Position numbers and translations under genes: made by a program | DNA from: Brevibacillus fluminis | Lineage (GTDB): Bacteria; Bacillota; Bacilli; Brevibacillales; Brevibacillaceae | Length of the DNA stretch: 64,000 nt | NCBI RefSeq assembly: GCF_003710825.1 | Contig: NZ_RHHQ01000012.1 | Span: 248,001-312,000, forward strand | Reading direction: 5' to 3' | Notes under the pieces: generated by a model | Database searches by the model: none | The model's input: the letters and a program-made list of their open reading frames with translations, nothing else | What the model was told of the DNA's origin: nothing | Part shown: piece by piece, positions 1 to 8,005 of the stretch | Numbering within the stretch: the first letter of the stretch is position 1 | Layout: each line of letters starts with the position of its first letter

Positions 1-2
1 TG

Positions 3-2033
3 ATGTCGCGTTCAGTTCGCCTAACGCTCAAACATGGCTTGTCGCCGATTTCCGCAGCTGCTTTTGCTGGCTATGGCATGGCGCTCGGTCTCGGGATGGG
101 CGATTATGAAACCGGATATAAATTGGGACGGGTTGCATTGGAGCTGGTAGACCGGTTCAATATCTTGTCGGTGAAGCCGAAAACGTATGTGATGTATGGC
201 GCGGTCATTTCCCGCTGGCTCATGCATGCGGAAGAAGGCGAACGCTATTTGGAGCAAGGGCTTCTATGCGGTTTGGAAGGCGGCGACTATGTTTTCGCCA
301 GCTATGCGATGGGCGCGCTCGTCAATTCGTTTTATGTGCGTAAAAGCATTGTTGAGCTGGAACGCCGGATTTCTGCTTATATGGAAATATTGGCCGAAAC
401 AAAGGACCAGTTCGTCAGCGACAACTTTGTTCTGTACCAGCAATGGATTTATGCCCTGCAGGGTCTAACGGAGTCACCAGTATCCTTTGTCACGAAAGAG
501 TTTGACGAGGACGCCTTCATGCGCCAGGTGCAGAACACGGAATTTTTCGCTACCACCTTGTTTCAGTACTATACGTATAAAACACAGCTGCATTATTTGC
601 AGGGGGAATACGAACAAGCGGTTCAATATGCCAACCAAGCAAAGCCGTATATGGTGTATGCGACTCATCTGCCGCATCTGGCTGAATGCTTGTTTTACCA
701 TTCGCTCTCGATCGCGGGGAATATGGAGAAGTGGAACGGTTGGAAACGAAAACGCATGACCGCCCGGTTGAAGGCGAACCTCCGTCGCTTCCAGGACTGG
801 GCCAAGCATTGCGCTGAAAATTATGAGCATAAAGTGCTGCTGCTAGAAGCCGAGCTGGCACGCCTCAGCCAAAAGGATGGCATGGCCATGCAAATGTACG
901 AGAAGGCCATTCGTCTGGCAGAAGCACACGGGTATGTGCAAAATGTGGCTATCGCAAGCGAATTGGCGGCTCACTTCTACAGGCAGCGGGAAATCGCGAG
1001 CAGCGCTGATTTTTACTCGGCGAAAGCGTACCAATTTTACCGGAAGTGGGGAGCTACCGTGAAAGCGGAAAGGCTCTTGGCGGAATTCCCGCATAGTGCA
1101 CAGGCGGAAGTGGCAGCTGCTTATGAAAGCGCCCCGGTCGCTTTACTGTCGCCAGGTGGACCGGTTGCCAGCACCAGCACGAGCCCTCGTGAGCAGGCAC
1201 CTGTTGAGAAGGCGGCAGAGCTTGATTTGGCAACGATTTTGAAAGCCTCCCACTCGGTGGCAGAGGAACTCGATCTGGGGCAGCTTTTGAGCCGATTGAT
1301 GAAATTGATCATTGAGAATGCGGGGGCCCAGAAAGGGTGCGTGATCACGGAAAAAGCCGGGGCGTTTCAGGTCGAAGTCGAGATGGGAACCGACCGCGCC
1401 GCAAGTGTTTCGGCCGAATCAAGTCCAATGGTGGCTGGCGAGACGGCGTCGGAGTCGGTCCTGCGCTACGTGTGGCGCACCGGCTCCGTTATGATTGCTG
1501 CGGATGCGGCGAGCGACGGGCTTTTTGCCAAAGATCCGTACGTCATTCGCGAGAAGCCGCGTTCGATTTTATGCGCGCCGATCATCATCTCGGGAGAATG
1601 GAAAGGCGTCTTGTATTTGGAAAACAATTTGACGACCGATGCGTTTTCCCAAGAGCGGCTGAAGGTGCTGCAAATGCTCGCTGCCCAAGTGATCTACGTG
1701 AAAAACCTGCTGCATTCGTTTGGGGAAACGACGATTTCCGTGCAGACGGAACCGCCGACAGACGATCACCAGCAAAGCGACTTACCACAAGAGTCGATGC
1801 CGACCGAGCAGCCATCGGCACAACCACTGACCGAACCGTTGACCGAGCGGGAGCTGGAGGTGCTCAACCTGATGGCGGCAGGGCTGTCCAACAAGGAGAT
1901 TGCCGACCAGCTGGTCATTGCCATCGGTACCGTGAAAACACATGTGAAAAACATTTTCGGCAAATTGAACGTGAACCGGCGGACGAAAGCGGTGGCAGAG
2001 GCGAAGCGGTATCATTTGCTCAACAACGACTAA
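3..2033 (+). CDS. GAF/LuxR-type regulator, C-terminal part (5' end outside window)
   Basis: The reading frame is open to the left edge, so the ATG at 3 is probably internal. The visible 676 residues hold a helical TPR-like region (about 1-370), a GAF domain (about 405-575, with the motif [18 protein letters not shown]) and a LuxR-type helix-turn-helix at the C-terminus (about 612-672, [20 protein letters not shown]). This order matches the C-terminal half of large kinase/AAA-ATPase/GAF regulators of Bacillales, in which a LuxR output domain replaces a histidine kinase. The kinase and ATPase parts would lie upstream and are not seen. The signal sensed is unknown. It ends at a strong terminator shared with the convergent deacetylase. 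Confidence 0.8.
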   Translation: MSRSVRLTLKHGLSPISAAAFAGYGMALGLGMGDYETGYKLGRVALELVDRFNILSVKPKTYVMYGAVISRWLMHAEEGERYLEQGLLCGLEGGDYVFASYAMGALVNSFYVRKSIVELERRISAYMEILAETKDQFVSDNFVLYQQWIYALQGLTESPVSFVTKEFDEDAFMRQVQNTEFFATTLFQYYTYKTQLHYLQGEYEQAVQYANQAKPYMVYATHLPHLAECLFYHSLSIAGNMEKWNGWKRKRMTARLKANLRRFQDWAKHCAENYEHKVLLLEAELARLSQKDGMAMQMYEKAIRLAEAHGYVQNVAIASELAAHFYRQREIASSADFYSAKAYQFYRKWGATVKAERLLAEFPHSAQAEVAAAYESAPVALLSPGGPVASTSTSPREQAPVEKAAELDLATILKASHSVAEELDLGQLLSRLMKLIIENAGAQKGCVITEKAGAFQVEVEMGTDRAASVSAESSPMVAGETASESVLRYVWRTGSVMIAADAASDGLFAKDPYVIREKPRSILCAPIIISGEWKGVLYLENNLTTDAFSQERLKVLQMLAAQVIYVKNLLHSFGETTISVQTEPPTDDHQQSDLPQESMPTEQPSAQPLTEPLTERELEVLNLMAAGLSNKEIADQLVIAIGTVKTHVKNIFGKLNVNRRTKAVAEAKRYHLLNND

Positions 2034-2055
2034 CACCCAGGCACATTGAATGAAA

Positions 2056-2093
2056 AAGAACCTGACTCCTGTGAAAGGAGGTCAGGTTCTTTT
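2056..2093. terminator. bidirectional intrinsic terminator
   Basis: The arms AAGAACCTGAC and GTCAGGTTCTT enclose a short loop and are followed by T's on the plus strand, with A's before them. It lies between the convergent regulator and the PIG-L gene and can serve both. Confidence 0.85.
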
Positions 2094-2117
2094 AATTGTA
2101 TAGGCGCGTGGTCGTCG

Positions 2118-4649
2118 TTACTGATGCAGGCTCACCATGTTGACGAACAGGCGAATGGCGCCAGGCACCAGGGCTGGGATTTCGCGATACCAAACGAGCG
2201 AGCTGTAGGTATACGTTCCTTTACCATATTTCGCTGATAGGAAGGTTCCGGTGAACTCATTTTCGCCCGGGTCGCCATTGGAGATCAGCTCGATGTACTC
2301 TTTGCCCCACTGTGCAGGGTTGTAGGCGGAGCGGTCTTGAATCCAGTTGCCCCAATCGGCTTCGGTGATTTTGTTCGGTGTGTTGAACAGCGGATGATCG
2401 GGTGCGAGCACCGTCACTTTCGAATTCTCATCCGTGACGCGCCATTGGATCAGCGGCTCACCGATCTTGATCGGATACGGAGCGAGCTCCGGCTTCCATT
2501 TATCTTCCGGCTTGTGGTATTGGACGACCAGATTGCCGCCGTTTTCTACATATTTCAAAAGACGAGCATTGCTTGGAATCAGTTCGGGGCGGAAGCCATA
2601 CGCACGGATGCCGAGCACGATCGTGTCGTATTGGCTCAGATCGCTCGACTCGATGTCTTTGGCGGTCAGATTGGTCACGTTGACGCCAAGCTGCTGCAAG
2701 TATTGATCAATGTTGTCAAAGCCGCTGGACACATAGCCGACCTTGAGCCCTTCCGGCACTGCGAGATCAAACGCCTGGATCGCCAGCTCCGCCGGCTGCA
2801 CGAAATAAGTGGTGCCGATATGCGGATAGCGAATGACTTGCGCGCCGTGGCGGCTTTCTTTGCCATTGCTCGTTGCGATGGCCGTTACGGTGTATTTGTT
2901 GGGCTTGACAGTAGCAGATGCCTTGACCGTGAAGGCGACCGATTTGGTTTCTCCTTTGGCCGAGAAGGAAAGCGGCGCTGCTTTCGGCTCAACGCTCCAG
3001 CCATCCGGCACGTTTAGCGTGATGTCAGCCTGAGCTGGGCCCGGGTTGTAGTTTTTCACCGTCACTTTGACCGGTACCGGATCTTGCGGTTTCAGTGTGT
3101 TGAGCACGGTTGCACTAGGGCTCAGTGCCAACGAGAATGCCGGGAGGACGGCGACCGCATCAGACGGTGTCGCATGGACTTGTGCGGCCTGACCGGCAAA
3201 GCTATATCCGATATCAGCCGTGAGCGACGGCGCAGCATATGGCGCGAACAAAGCGGCATTGGCCGGAACGGTCACTTCATAGGTCGTTTTGACCGTCTGG
3301 TTGTAGCCGAGCTGCGCAAAGCTTGCGTTCGACAGCGCTTTTGCTTGCCATCCTTTCGGGACATTCAGCTTGAGCGAGACGTTGGCGATCGTTTCGTGAC
3401 CACCGTTGTACGCGCTGACGGTGACTTTGGTCGTTTGGCCCGCAACCAGCTCGCCGGTATCCGGTTTTACTTTAGTAACGAGCGAAAGCGCCTCGGCGCT
3501 TGCCTTGTTCAGCTGGTCTGCTTTTACATTCAGGCGATAGAGCAGGTCGGTTTTCGTTTCAGCCGACAGCTTGGCTGCCTTCACATCGGATGCCGTTTTT
3601 TGCACATCGGCGAGCATGTCGTGCACTTCTTTTGCGACATCGGCAAAGTGAGGATACGCGGCAATTACTTCATCCGAGTCTTTTTGCAGCTTTTTCAGCT
3701 CGGCAGCGATTCCGCCGGCGCCAGCTTGACCGGATACTTCCTTGGCCAAATCGGCAAACGAGTAGGCAATGCCATCGAAGAAATCGCTTTCCTTTTCTTT
3801 GATCGAAACTGCGGCCTGATCCAGCTTGTAATAGCTGTTGCTCGGCCCTTCGTCATAAATGCGCCCCATGCCTTGGCTTTTGTGCATGAAGCGGGATTCC
3901 TCGCCCAACTGCACATAGGAGGCGCCGTAAATTTCGTCATATGTACCGACTGGCACGCTCACGGTGTAATCTTTTTCGTTTGCAGGAAGATACAGTTTTT
4001 TCACCTGCCAAGTGGACAGACCTTCCTTCAACTGCTCGGGAAAGATTGTTGGATCGGCAGCGTCTTTGAAAGCTCGCACCGTGATGACGTTGATTGCACG
4101 GTGGTGGCCGTGTGTGGAATTCTCATTCAAGAAAGCGGGAATGACCACATCGGGCCGCAGCGTGCGGATTTTGCGGATCAACCGCTCATAGGCCACTTGC
4201 TCGCCCCATTTTGCCAGCGTTTCGTCCGGGCTTTTGGAGAAACCGAAGTCGAAAATCGGGTCGTTAATTTTTTCACTGAGGTTTTCCAGATGAACGTTCG
4301 TGATTTTGGATGCTTCCTGAAGCTCGCGCGTGCGGATAATCCCCAAGGCGTTGCCCAGTTCGCTGCCGATCTCGTTTTGTCCCCCTTCGCCTCGGTTGGC
4401 GATGATGCTGAACGTATTGACGCCTTTTCCCAATGACAGGTAAGCAAGCACCGAACTGTGCTCATCATCCGGGTGAGCCCCGGTGTTCATGGCACTGGCG
4501 ATTGTGGTCAGCGGTTTGATGGCTTTCCACAGGTCAACCACGCCGCGGTCTGCATAAGCGGTGCCAGGTGCGGCAGGCAAAAGCAGGCTTGAGACCAGCG
4601 CTGCTGCAGCCGTGAGTGTGTACAGCTTGGAAAATGTCCCCTTTTTCAA
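2118..4649 (-). CDS. secreted PIG-L family deacetylase with NEW3-type domains
   Basis: Seen: a signal peptide ending near AYA, then a LmbE/PIG-L domain with the metal-binding HPDDE motif at about residue 60 and an HGHH motif near 180. The middle holds at least two Ig-like NEW3 segments, and the C-terminus resembles a ThuA/glutamine-amidotransferase-like fold. The family removes acetyl groups from N-acetylated sugars, so this probably acts on extracellular glycans or glycosides; the substrate is unknown. Start: the ATG at 4664 has GAGGGA directly against it, whereas GGAGG at 4662-4658 lies 8 nt before the TTG at 4649, so that TTG is preferred (843 aa). The gene has its own promoter and operator. 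Confidence 0.88.
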   Translation of the reverse strand: MKKGTFSKLYTLTAAAALVSSLLLPAAPGTAYADRGVVDLWKAIKPLTTIASAMNTGAHPDDEHSSVLAYLSLGKGVNTFSIIANRGEGGQNEIGSELGNALGIIRTRELQEASKITNVHLENLSEKINDPIFDFGFSKSPDETLAKWGEQVAYERLIRKIRTLRPDVVIPAFLNENSTHGHHRAINVITVRAFKDAADPTIFPEQLKEGLSTWQVKKLYLPANEKDYTVSVPVGTYDEIYGASYVQLGEESRFMHKSQGMGRIYDEGPSNSYYKLDQAAVSIKEKESDFFDGIAYSFADLAKEVSGQAGAGGIAAELKKLQKDSDEVIAAYPHFADVAKEVHDMLADVQKTASDVKAAKLSAETKTDLLYRLNVKADQLNKASAEALSLVTKVKPDTGELVAGQTTKVTVSAYNGGHETIANVSLKLNVPKGWQAKALSNASFAQLGYNQTVKTTYEVTVPANAALFAPYAAPSLTADIGYSFAGQAAQVHATPSDAVAVLPAFSLALSPSATVLNTLKPQDPVPVKVTVKNYNPGPAQADITLNVPDGWSVEPKAAPLSFSAKGETKSVAFTVKASATVKPNKYTVTAIATSNGKESRHGAQVIRYPHIGTTYFVQPAELAIQAFDLAVPEGLKVGYVSSGFDNIDQYLQQLGVNVTNLTAKDIESSDLSQYDTIVLGIRAYGFRPELIPSNARLLKYVENGGNLVVQYHKPEDKWKPELAPYPIKIGEPLIQWRVTDENSKVTVLAPDHPLFNTPNKITEADWGNWIQDRSAYNPAQWGKEYIELISNGDPGENEFTGTFLSAKYGKGTYTYSSLVWYREIPALVPGAIRLFVNMVSLHQ

Positions 4650-4771
4650 CAAACGTTCCTCCATTCCCTCTTCAGATTGATGGTTCTATCAATCATGGCG
4701 TGTCTGGCTGCTTTCCTCGCTGTGACCATGGATCGACCGCGAAAGACAATGCAAAAAAATAAGCATCAGAC

Positions 4772-4784
4772 CGAACGTCGTTCG
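4772..4784. promoter_or_regulatory. short palindrome in the deacetylase leader
   Basis: CGAACG-T-CGTTCG is a perfect 6-bp dyad in the 5' untranslated region of the PIG-L gene, between its promoter and start codon. It could be a second repressor site; no regulator can be assigned. Confidence 0.35.
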
Positions 4785-4833
4785 TTTTGCTGCAGCGACA
4801 AGGTATCGAATTAGGGTGCCACTTTGTTCGGGA

Positions 4834-4854
4834 AGTTAGTTAATTTTACTAACT
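4834..4854. promoter_or_regulatory. operator candidate downstream of the PIG-L promoter
   Basis: AGTTAGT and ACTAACT form a perfect 7-bp inverted repeat with a 7-nt spacer. It begins 12 nt after the -10 box of the minus-strand promoter, so a bound protein would block the transcription start. The dyad is MarR/GntR/TetR-like in size. No cognate regulator is adjacent. Confidence 0.6.
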
Positions 4855-4866
4855 AAGTTTACCAAA

Positions 4867-4895
4867 ATTATACTTCCACATTTCAGAATAGTCAA
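4867..4895 (-). promoter_or_regulatory. sigma-A promoter of the PIG-L deacetylase gene
   Basis: On the minus strand TTGACT (4895-4890), a 17-nt spacer and TATAAT (4872-4867) match the consensus closely. Together with the two dyads this accounts for most of the 4665-5013 gap. Confidence 0.85.
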
Positions 4896-4949
4896 TTTAT
4901 TAACTGCAGTTTATCTGTCTGGGAGTTCGATTATCCAGTATCACTGACA

Positions 4950-4990
4950 GAAAAAAACACAACAAAGGGGCGAGCCCATCTAGGTCCGCC
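4950..4990 (-). terminator. probable terminator after the GNAT pseudogene
   Basis: On the minus strand an imperfect GGCG...CGCC hairpin (4990-4969) is followed by a T-rich stretch ending in seven T's at 4957-4951. It stops transcription from the truncated acetyltransferase before the deacetylase promoter. Confidence 0.45.
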
Positions 4991-5013
4991 TCTGTCGCCT
5001 TGCGAATTTCTAC

Positions 5014-5360
5014 CTACTCCGCGATCATTTTCCGATACAAAACCTTGTAAAACCCGGTCTCTGGATCCGCATCGGTGCGGCCCACTTGCACGTATCCGCA
5101 TTAATGCCCAGCTCCAGATGATCTGCTGCCAGCTCGATCAGGCAAAAACCACCGATGATCTGGTCGTCGCTGCAAATTTTGTAGTACAGCGCTTGTTGCA
5201 TAAAGGAAAGATGCTGTTCGACTTGATCATGTCCGTCGGGCCCGCGTCCGTATTGGGCGACCTGGTCGGCAAAAGAGCGTATGGCGACCTCCGTCAAAGT
5301 GGCTGCGTCATCGGGTTCTGCTCTTGTGAATTGGATGTTGTCAGTTTCCGGTATTGGCAT
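5014..5360 (-). pseudogene. GNAT N-acetyltransferase, internally deleted and frameshifted
   Basis: The start (ATG at 5360, AAAGGAG upstream) and the first ~85 residues look like a GNAT N-terminus running to HLELG, where the acetyl-CoA-binding core should begin. The initial frame then becomes meaningless and stops at 5025. In another frame the DNA from about 5080 to 5014 encodes GYVQVGRTDADPETGFYKVL and a proper stop, a typical GNAT C-terminus. About 50 residues including motif A are therefore missing, through a deletion not divisible by three. Inactive by inference. Confidence 0.8.
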
Positions 5361-5593
5361 GATGGAATCGCTCCTTTATTGGGTGGATTTTCCGTTTCCG
5401 TGCTATGAGCAGGCTGGCATATGTCCAGCAGACAGCGGTAGCAGATAGGGTGCCCGCCTCATACGTTAGAATAAGAGCCGGGAAAAAGCTGTGAGAATCA
5501 GATGAATTCTTCATCTTGGCCCGCTGCACTTGCCCAAGTAGTTCTATTCATCCCGCTCTGATCCTTGCCATTGGCAAAAGGAGAGGATGCCCC

Positions 5594-6079
5594 GTGTTCA
5601 CGGTTCAATATATCCCGCTCAGCAAAATCAAACCCGATCATTACCCGAGGATGACGGCGCAAATCCGAAAGCTGCGCAGCAAAATGCTTGATGGCATGAA
5701 TCTGGTCGTCGTGCGCAAAAACCGCAAAGACGGAAGCTATGTGATTCTGCTCGGGAACGAACGCTACGAATATTTGCGAAAGCATACAAAAAAATTGGTC
5801 GCGCCCTGCCTAGTCGACGAGAGCAGAGGTAAGTCACAGGTGCGCGCGTGGTTCCACCAGTTACGCAACAAGCGGCTGCTCAGCCATTTTCCGGGGATCA
5901 AGCCGGGGCAATTGACACCAGCAGCGTTATCGATTACACGCACGTTTTTGAAGGAGGAGCCGCGCTTCAAGCAGCTGTCACGCCGCCAGCAGGTTCAGGT
6001 GCTGTCCCAGGCGGTGCGCTACAAGCGAACGGTGATCTCGGCAATGAAGGCAAAGGTGGGGCAGTTGGTCTCGAAATAA
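5594..6079 (+). CDS. ParB-like nuclease-domain protein
   Basis: 161 residues from the GTG at 5594, chosen because AAAGGAGAGG ends 7 nt before it; the frame extends further upstream without a ribosome site. The first ~85 residues resemble a ParB N-terminal fold (IPLSKIKPDHY, then VVVRKNRKDGSYVILLGNERY). The remainder is basic and helical (RFKQLSRRQQVQVLSQAVRYK), possibly DNA-binding. Related stand-alone proteins occur in Brevibacillus-type genomes without a ParA partner, and none is seen here. A chromosome-partition role is not supported; its function is unknown. Confidence 0.75.
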   Translation: MFTVQYIPLSKIKPDHYPRMTAQIRKLRSKMLDGMNLVVVRKNRKDGSYVILLGNERYEYLRKHTKKLVAPCLVDESRGKSQVRAWFHQLRNKRLLSHFPGIKPGQLTPAALSITRTFLKEEPRFKQLSRRQQVQVLSQAVRYKRTVISAMKAKVGQLVSK

Positions 6080-6084
6080 AAAAC

Positions 6085-6111
6085 ACGGGGGCGATCAGGT
6101 TCGCTCCCCCA
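6085..6111 (-). terminator. intrinsic terminator of the tetR-type gene
   Basis: On the minus strand GGGGGAGCGA pairs with TCGCCCCC and is followed by a run of T's (TGTTTTTTATTTC). It directly follows the 3' end of the TetR gene. Confidence 0.75.
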
Positions 6112-6117
6112 AAATGG

Positions 6118-6146
6118 GCCGAAATCCGTTCCAAGTGGATTTCGGC
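6118..6146. terminator. second hairpin between convergent genes
   Basis: A perfect 10-bp stem, GCCGAAATCC / GGATTTCGGC, overlaps the stop codon of the TetR gene. It has no U-tract on either side. It may back up termination of the ParB-like gene or protect 3' ends. Confidence 0.45.
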
Positions 6147-6856
6147 TAGTGCTGTTTGCCTTTAGCCGTCAGACGCATGGTGAAGCCGTCGATCAATACG
6201 CCCATGCCGTAGCGAAATTCACTTTCCCAATCGGGATCGGTCGTATAGGCGGCCAGGCGAGTCATGGTCGGGAAGTGCTCGGCGGGTAGCTGCGTGTAGG
6301 CGTTTTGGTACGTTTCGGTGAGTTCAGCAGAGCTGACCGCTTTCGCCTTCGCGTGTGCAGCCATCTGGGCTTCTTCTGTAACGAATCCGAATACATAATT
6401 TTTCAGCATGGAGGATGCCCATGGAATGTGCTGATCATCAAACCCGGCATCGGCTAGCAGGCGGAACAGCTTTTCGATTTGAAGAAGGCGATTGTGCGAC
6501 AGCGCGATGGATGAGAGGAAAATGTCCACCGAGTCCCGGTATGCCTGCAGCAGCTGGCGAAAATTCAGCCCCCATTGAAGCAGCTGTTCCTTCCAGTCCA
6601 GAGATGAATCAGGCCAGACTAATTCCTCGCTGATTGTATCGCAGAGGAGCTGGAGCAGCTCGTCCTTGTCTTTGACGTGGTAATACAGGGAGGCGGTCTT
6701 GACGCCTAAGGAGTCGGCAATCTTGCGCATACTCAGCTCTTTTAGACCAATTTCATTCAGCAGGAGGATCGCCGTCTGGACGATTCTGCGCTGGTCCAAG
6801 GGAATATGAGCGGGTTCGTTCGTTTGGGAGTAAAGCTTTTTTCGGGCCAAAATCAT
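6146..6856 (-). CDS. TetR-family repressor (TetR class, TetR_C domain)
   Basis: 236 residues. The N-terminal helix-turn-helix spans about 22-68 (ELSMRKIADSLGVKTASLYYH). The rest matches the ligand-binding TetR_C domain of true TetR-class regulators rather than the shorter AcrR type. GGGAGG precedes the start. It is divergent from the gene at 6948, whose promoter contains two copies of a 15-bp dyad, so it most likely represses that gene and releases on binding a small ligand. The ligand is unknown. Confidence 0.88.
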   Translation of the reverse strand: MILARKKLYSQTNEPAHIPLDQRRIVQTAILLLNEIGLKELSMRKIADSLGVKTASLYYHVKDKDELLQLLCDTISEELVWPDSSLDWKEQLLQWGLNFRQLLQAYRDSVDIFLSSIALSHNRLLQIEKLFRLLADAGFDDQHIPWASSMLKNYVFGFVTEEAQMAAHAKAKAVSSAELTETYQNAYTQLPAEHFPTMTRLAAYTTDPDWESEFRYGMGVLIDGFTMRLTAKGKQH

Positions 6857-6869
6857 AGCCTCCCTTCTC

Positions 6870-6929
6870 TTGACAATTATAGCATACGCACTTATTCTAA
6901 TGGTGTTAGATTAATCTAATGGTGTTAGA
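6870..6929 (+). promoter_or_regulatory. promoter overlaid by a duplicated TetR operator
   Basis: TTGACA (6870-6875), a 17-nt spacer and TATTCT (6893-6898) form a sigma-A promoter for the gene at 6948. The 15-mer TCTAATGGTGTTAGA occurs twice (6896-6910 and 6915-6929), covering the -10 box and the start site. Each copy is a dyad, and the centre between them (TTAGATTAATCTAA) is also a perfect palindrome. The divergent TetR protein is the obvious ligand. Confidence 0.85.
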
Positions 6930-6947
6930 AAGAGGAGTGTTGATTCG

Positions 6948-7649
6948 ATGCGTAATGCTTCCGAGTTTTTTGCGAATAGTGAACCGATGACAGCGCAGCA
7001 GGTCGTGTCCGATTTGAATCGCGCATTGTCGGGCACATGGGTAGCTGTCTTCCGCGAGCATGAAGAAGAGCTGACCCGTATGTTCGCAGCCTATGGCGAC
7101 CGCGCTTACGGCGTGTACATCCAGAAGCTAATGGCCCCGCTTAGCGACATGGCCGCAGAGGTGGGAATCGCGATCAAACCAGGCTTTTCCCGGGCTGACT
7201 CCATCGAAAACTGGGGGCCGCCAGAAGAGCGGGAGCGTTGCATCTGGTACGCGCTCCATAAACAGGATGGGGCGTTGATTGGCACCGCCGTACTGCAATT
7301 TTTCCATTCCCACACGCAGCTCCATCTGCCAGAAGCCCCGCGCTTCTTTGCGCTGGAGGAGACCGAACGCGACGCCATCATCGAAGCAATTTCCCAAGCA
7401 GATGTACGGCTCCAACCGGGAAACCTCGCCAAATACCGTCATGCCGATGAGGAGGAAGCGCTTGAACGATGGGAGTACGCGACCGAAACCGGCCTTGGCG
7501 ATTATATCCGGACAACCAACGGCCAAAAAGGCGGCGGCTACCTAGACCACGCCCTAACCACCTGGGGCCGCAACGGCTGGGAATTAGTCTCGGTCGTACC
7601 GCAAGACGGACAGCTGGTCGGCTTTTTCAAACGAAAGGCCGGGGCGTAG
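6948..7649 (+). CDS. hypothetical protein with DUF4177-like C-terminus
   Basis: 233 residues, start supported by AGAGGAG at -10. No signal peptide or membrane segment. The first ~180 residues match no fold I can name with confidence. The last ~45 (DHALTTWGRNGWELVSVVP, then VGFFKRK) resemble the small DUF4177 beta-hairpin domain. It may belong to a Bacillales family of unknown function. Tight control by the divergent TetR protein suggests a stress- or ligand-induced role. It is monocistronic, ending at a hairpin near 7690. Confidence 0.75.
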   Translation: MRNASEFFANSEPMTAQQVVSDLNRALSGTWVAVFREHEEELTRMFAAYGDRAYGVYIQKLMAPLSDMAAEVGIAIKPGFSRADSIENWGPPEERERCIWYALHKQDGALIGTAVLQFFHSHTQLHLPEAPRFFALEETERDAIIEAISQADVRLQPGNLAKYRHADEEEALERWEYATETGLGDYIRTTNGQKGGGYLDHALTTWGRNGWELVSVVPQDGQLVGFFKRKAGA

Positions 7650-7662
7650 TAGGAAAAACAAA

Positions 7663-7725
7663 AGGTTACCGCTACAAAAATCGTAACCAGTAACCTGATT
7701 TTCTTCTGTATTCTTTTTTTATATC
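7663..7725 (+). terminator. terminator after the TetR-controlled gene
   Basis: AGGTTAC (7663-7669) and GTAACCT (7690-7696) flank a 20-nt loop and are followed by T-rich sequence with a run of seven T's at about 7713-7719. Confidence 0.6.
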
Positions 7726-7766
7726 ATTCACCCATTATGTTGAAGGAGTGTCTCCTCAGCAGCCAA

Positions 7767-7982
7767 GGGATTTTCGGAAAAAAGCGGAGCGGCGCCTTTA
7801 CGATGCCCGCCAGGCGGAGCGCAAAAATGGAAACGTCTTTCGCGTCACATATCATCCCTGAGATACACCCGCCGCGCAGCGTGTGGCGTTGGGGCGCGGT
7901 TTCCATTTTTGCGCGGAGCCGGTCACCCCCTGCCCCCAGCAGGCATCGTAAGAGCGCCGAGGAGCTTTTTTCCGAAAATCCC
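7767..7982. repeat. 216-bp imperfect inverted repeat (MITE-like or giant hairpin)
   Basis: The ends are a perfect 19-bp inverted repeat (GGGATTTTCGGAAAAAAGC at 7767-7785, its complement at 7964-7982). Inside are further paired blocks: TTACGATGCC (7798-7807 with 7942-7951) and GCGCAAAAATGGAAAC (7819-7834 with 7899-7914). It fills most of the 7650-8005 gap. I see no target-site duplication and no second copy in the window. It may be a non-autonomous mobile element or a transcript-stabilising or terminating structure. Confidence 0.75.
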
Positions 7983-8005
7983 GGACCCTCCACCAACCCA
8001 CTTTA

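Noticed and set aside
1337..2053. 238-codon frame inside the GAF/LuxR regulator
   Set aside because: Same strand, shifted frame of a clearly conserved protein; sequence is Arg/Gly/Ala-rich noise.
3084..4436. 450-codon plus-strand open frame antisense to the PIG-L gene
   Set aside because: Mirror of the real gene in a GC-rich codon pattern; no ribosome site and a composition rich in Arg, Phe and Cys without any recognisable domain.
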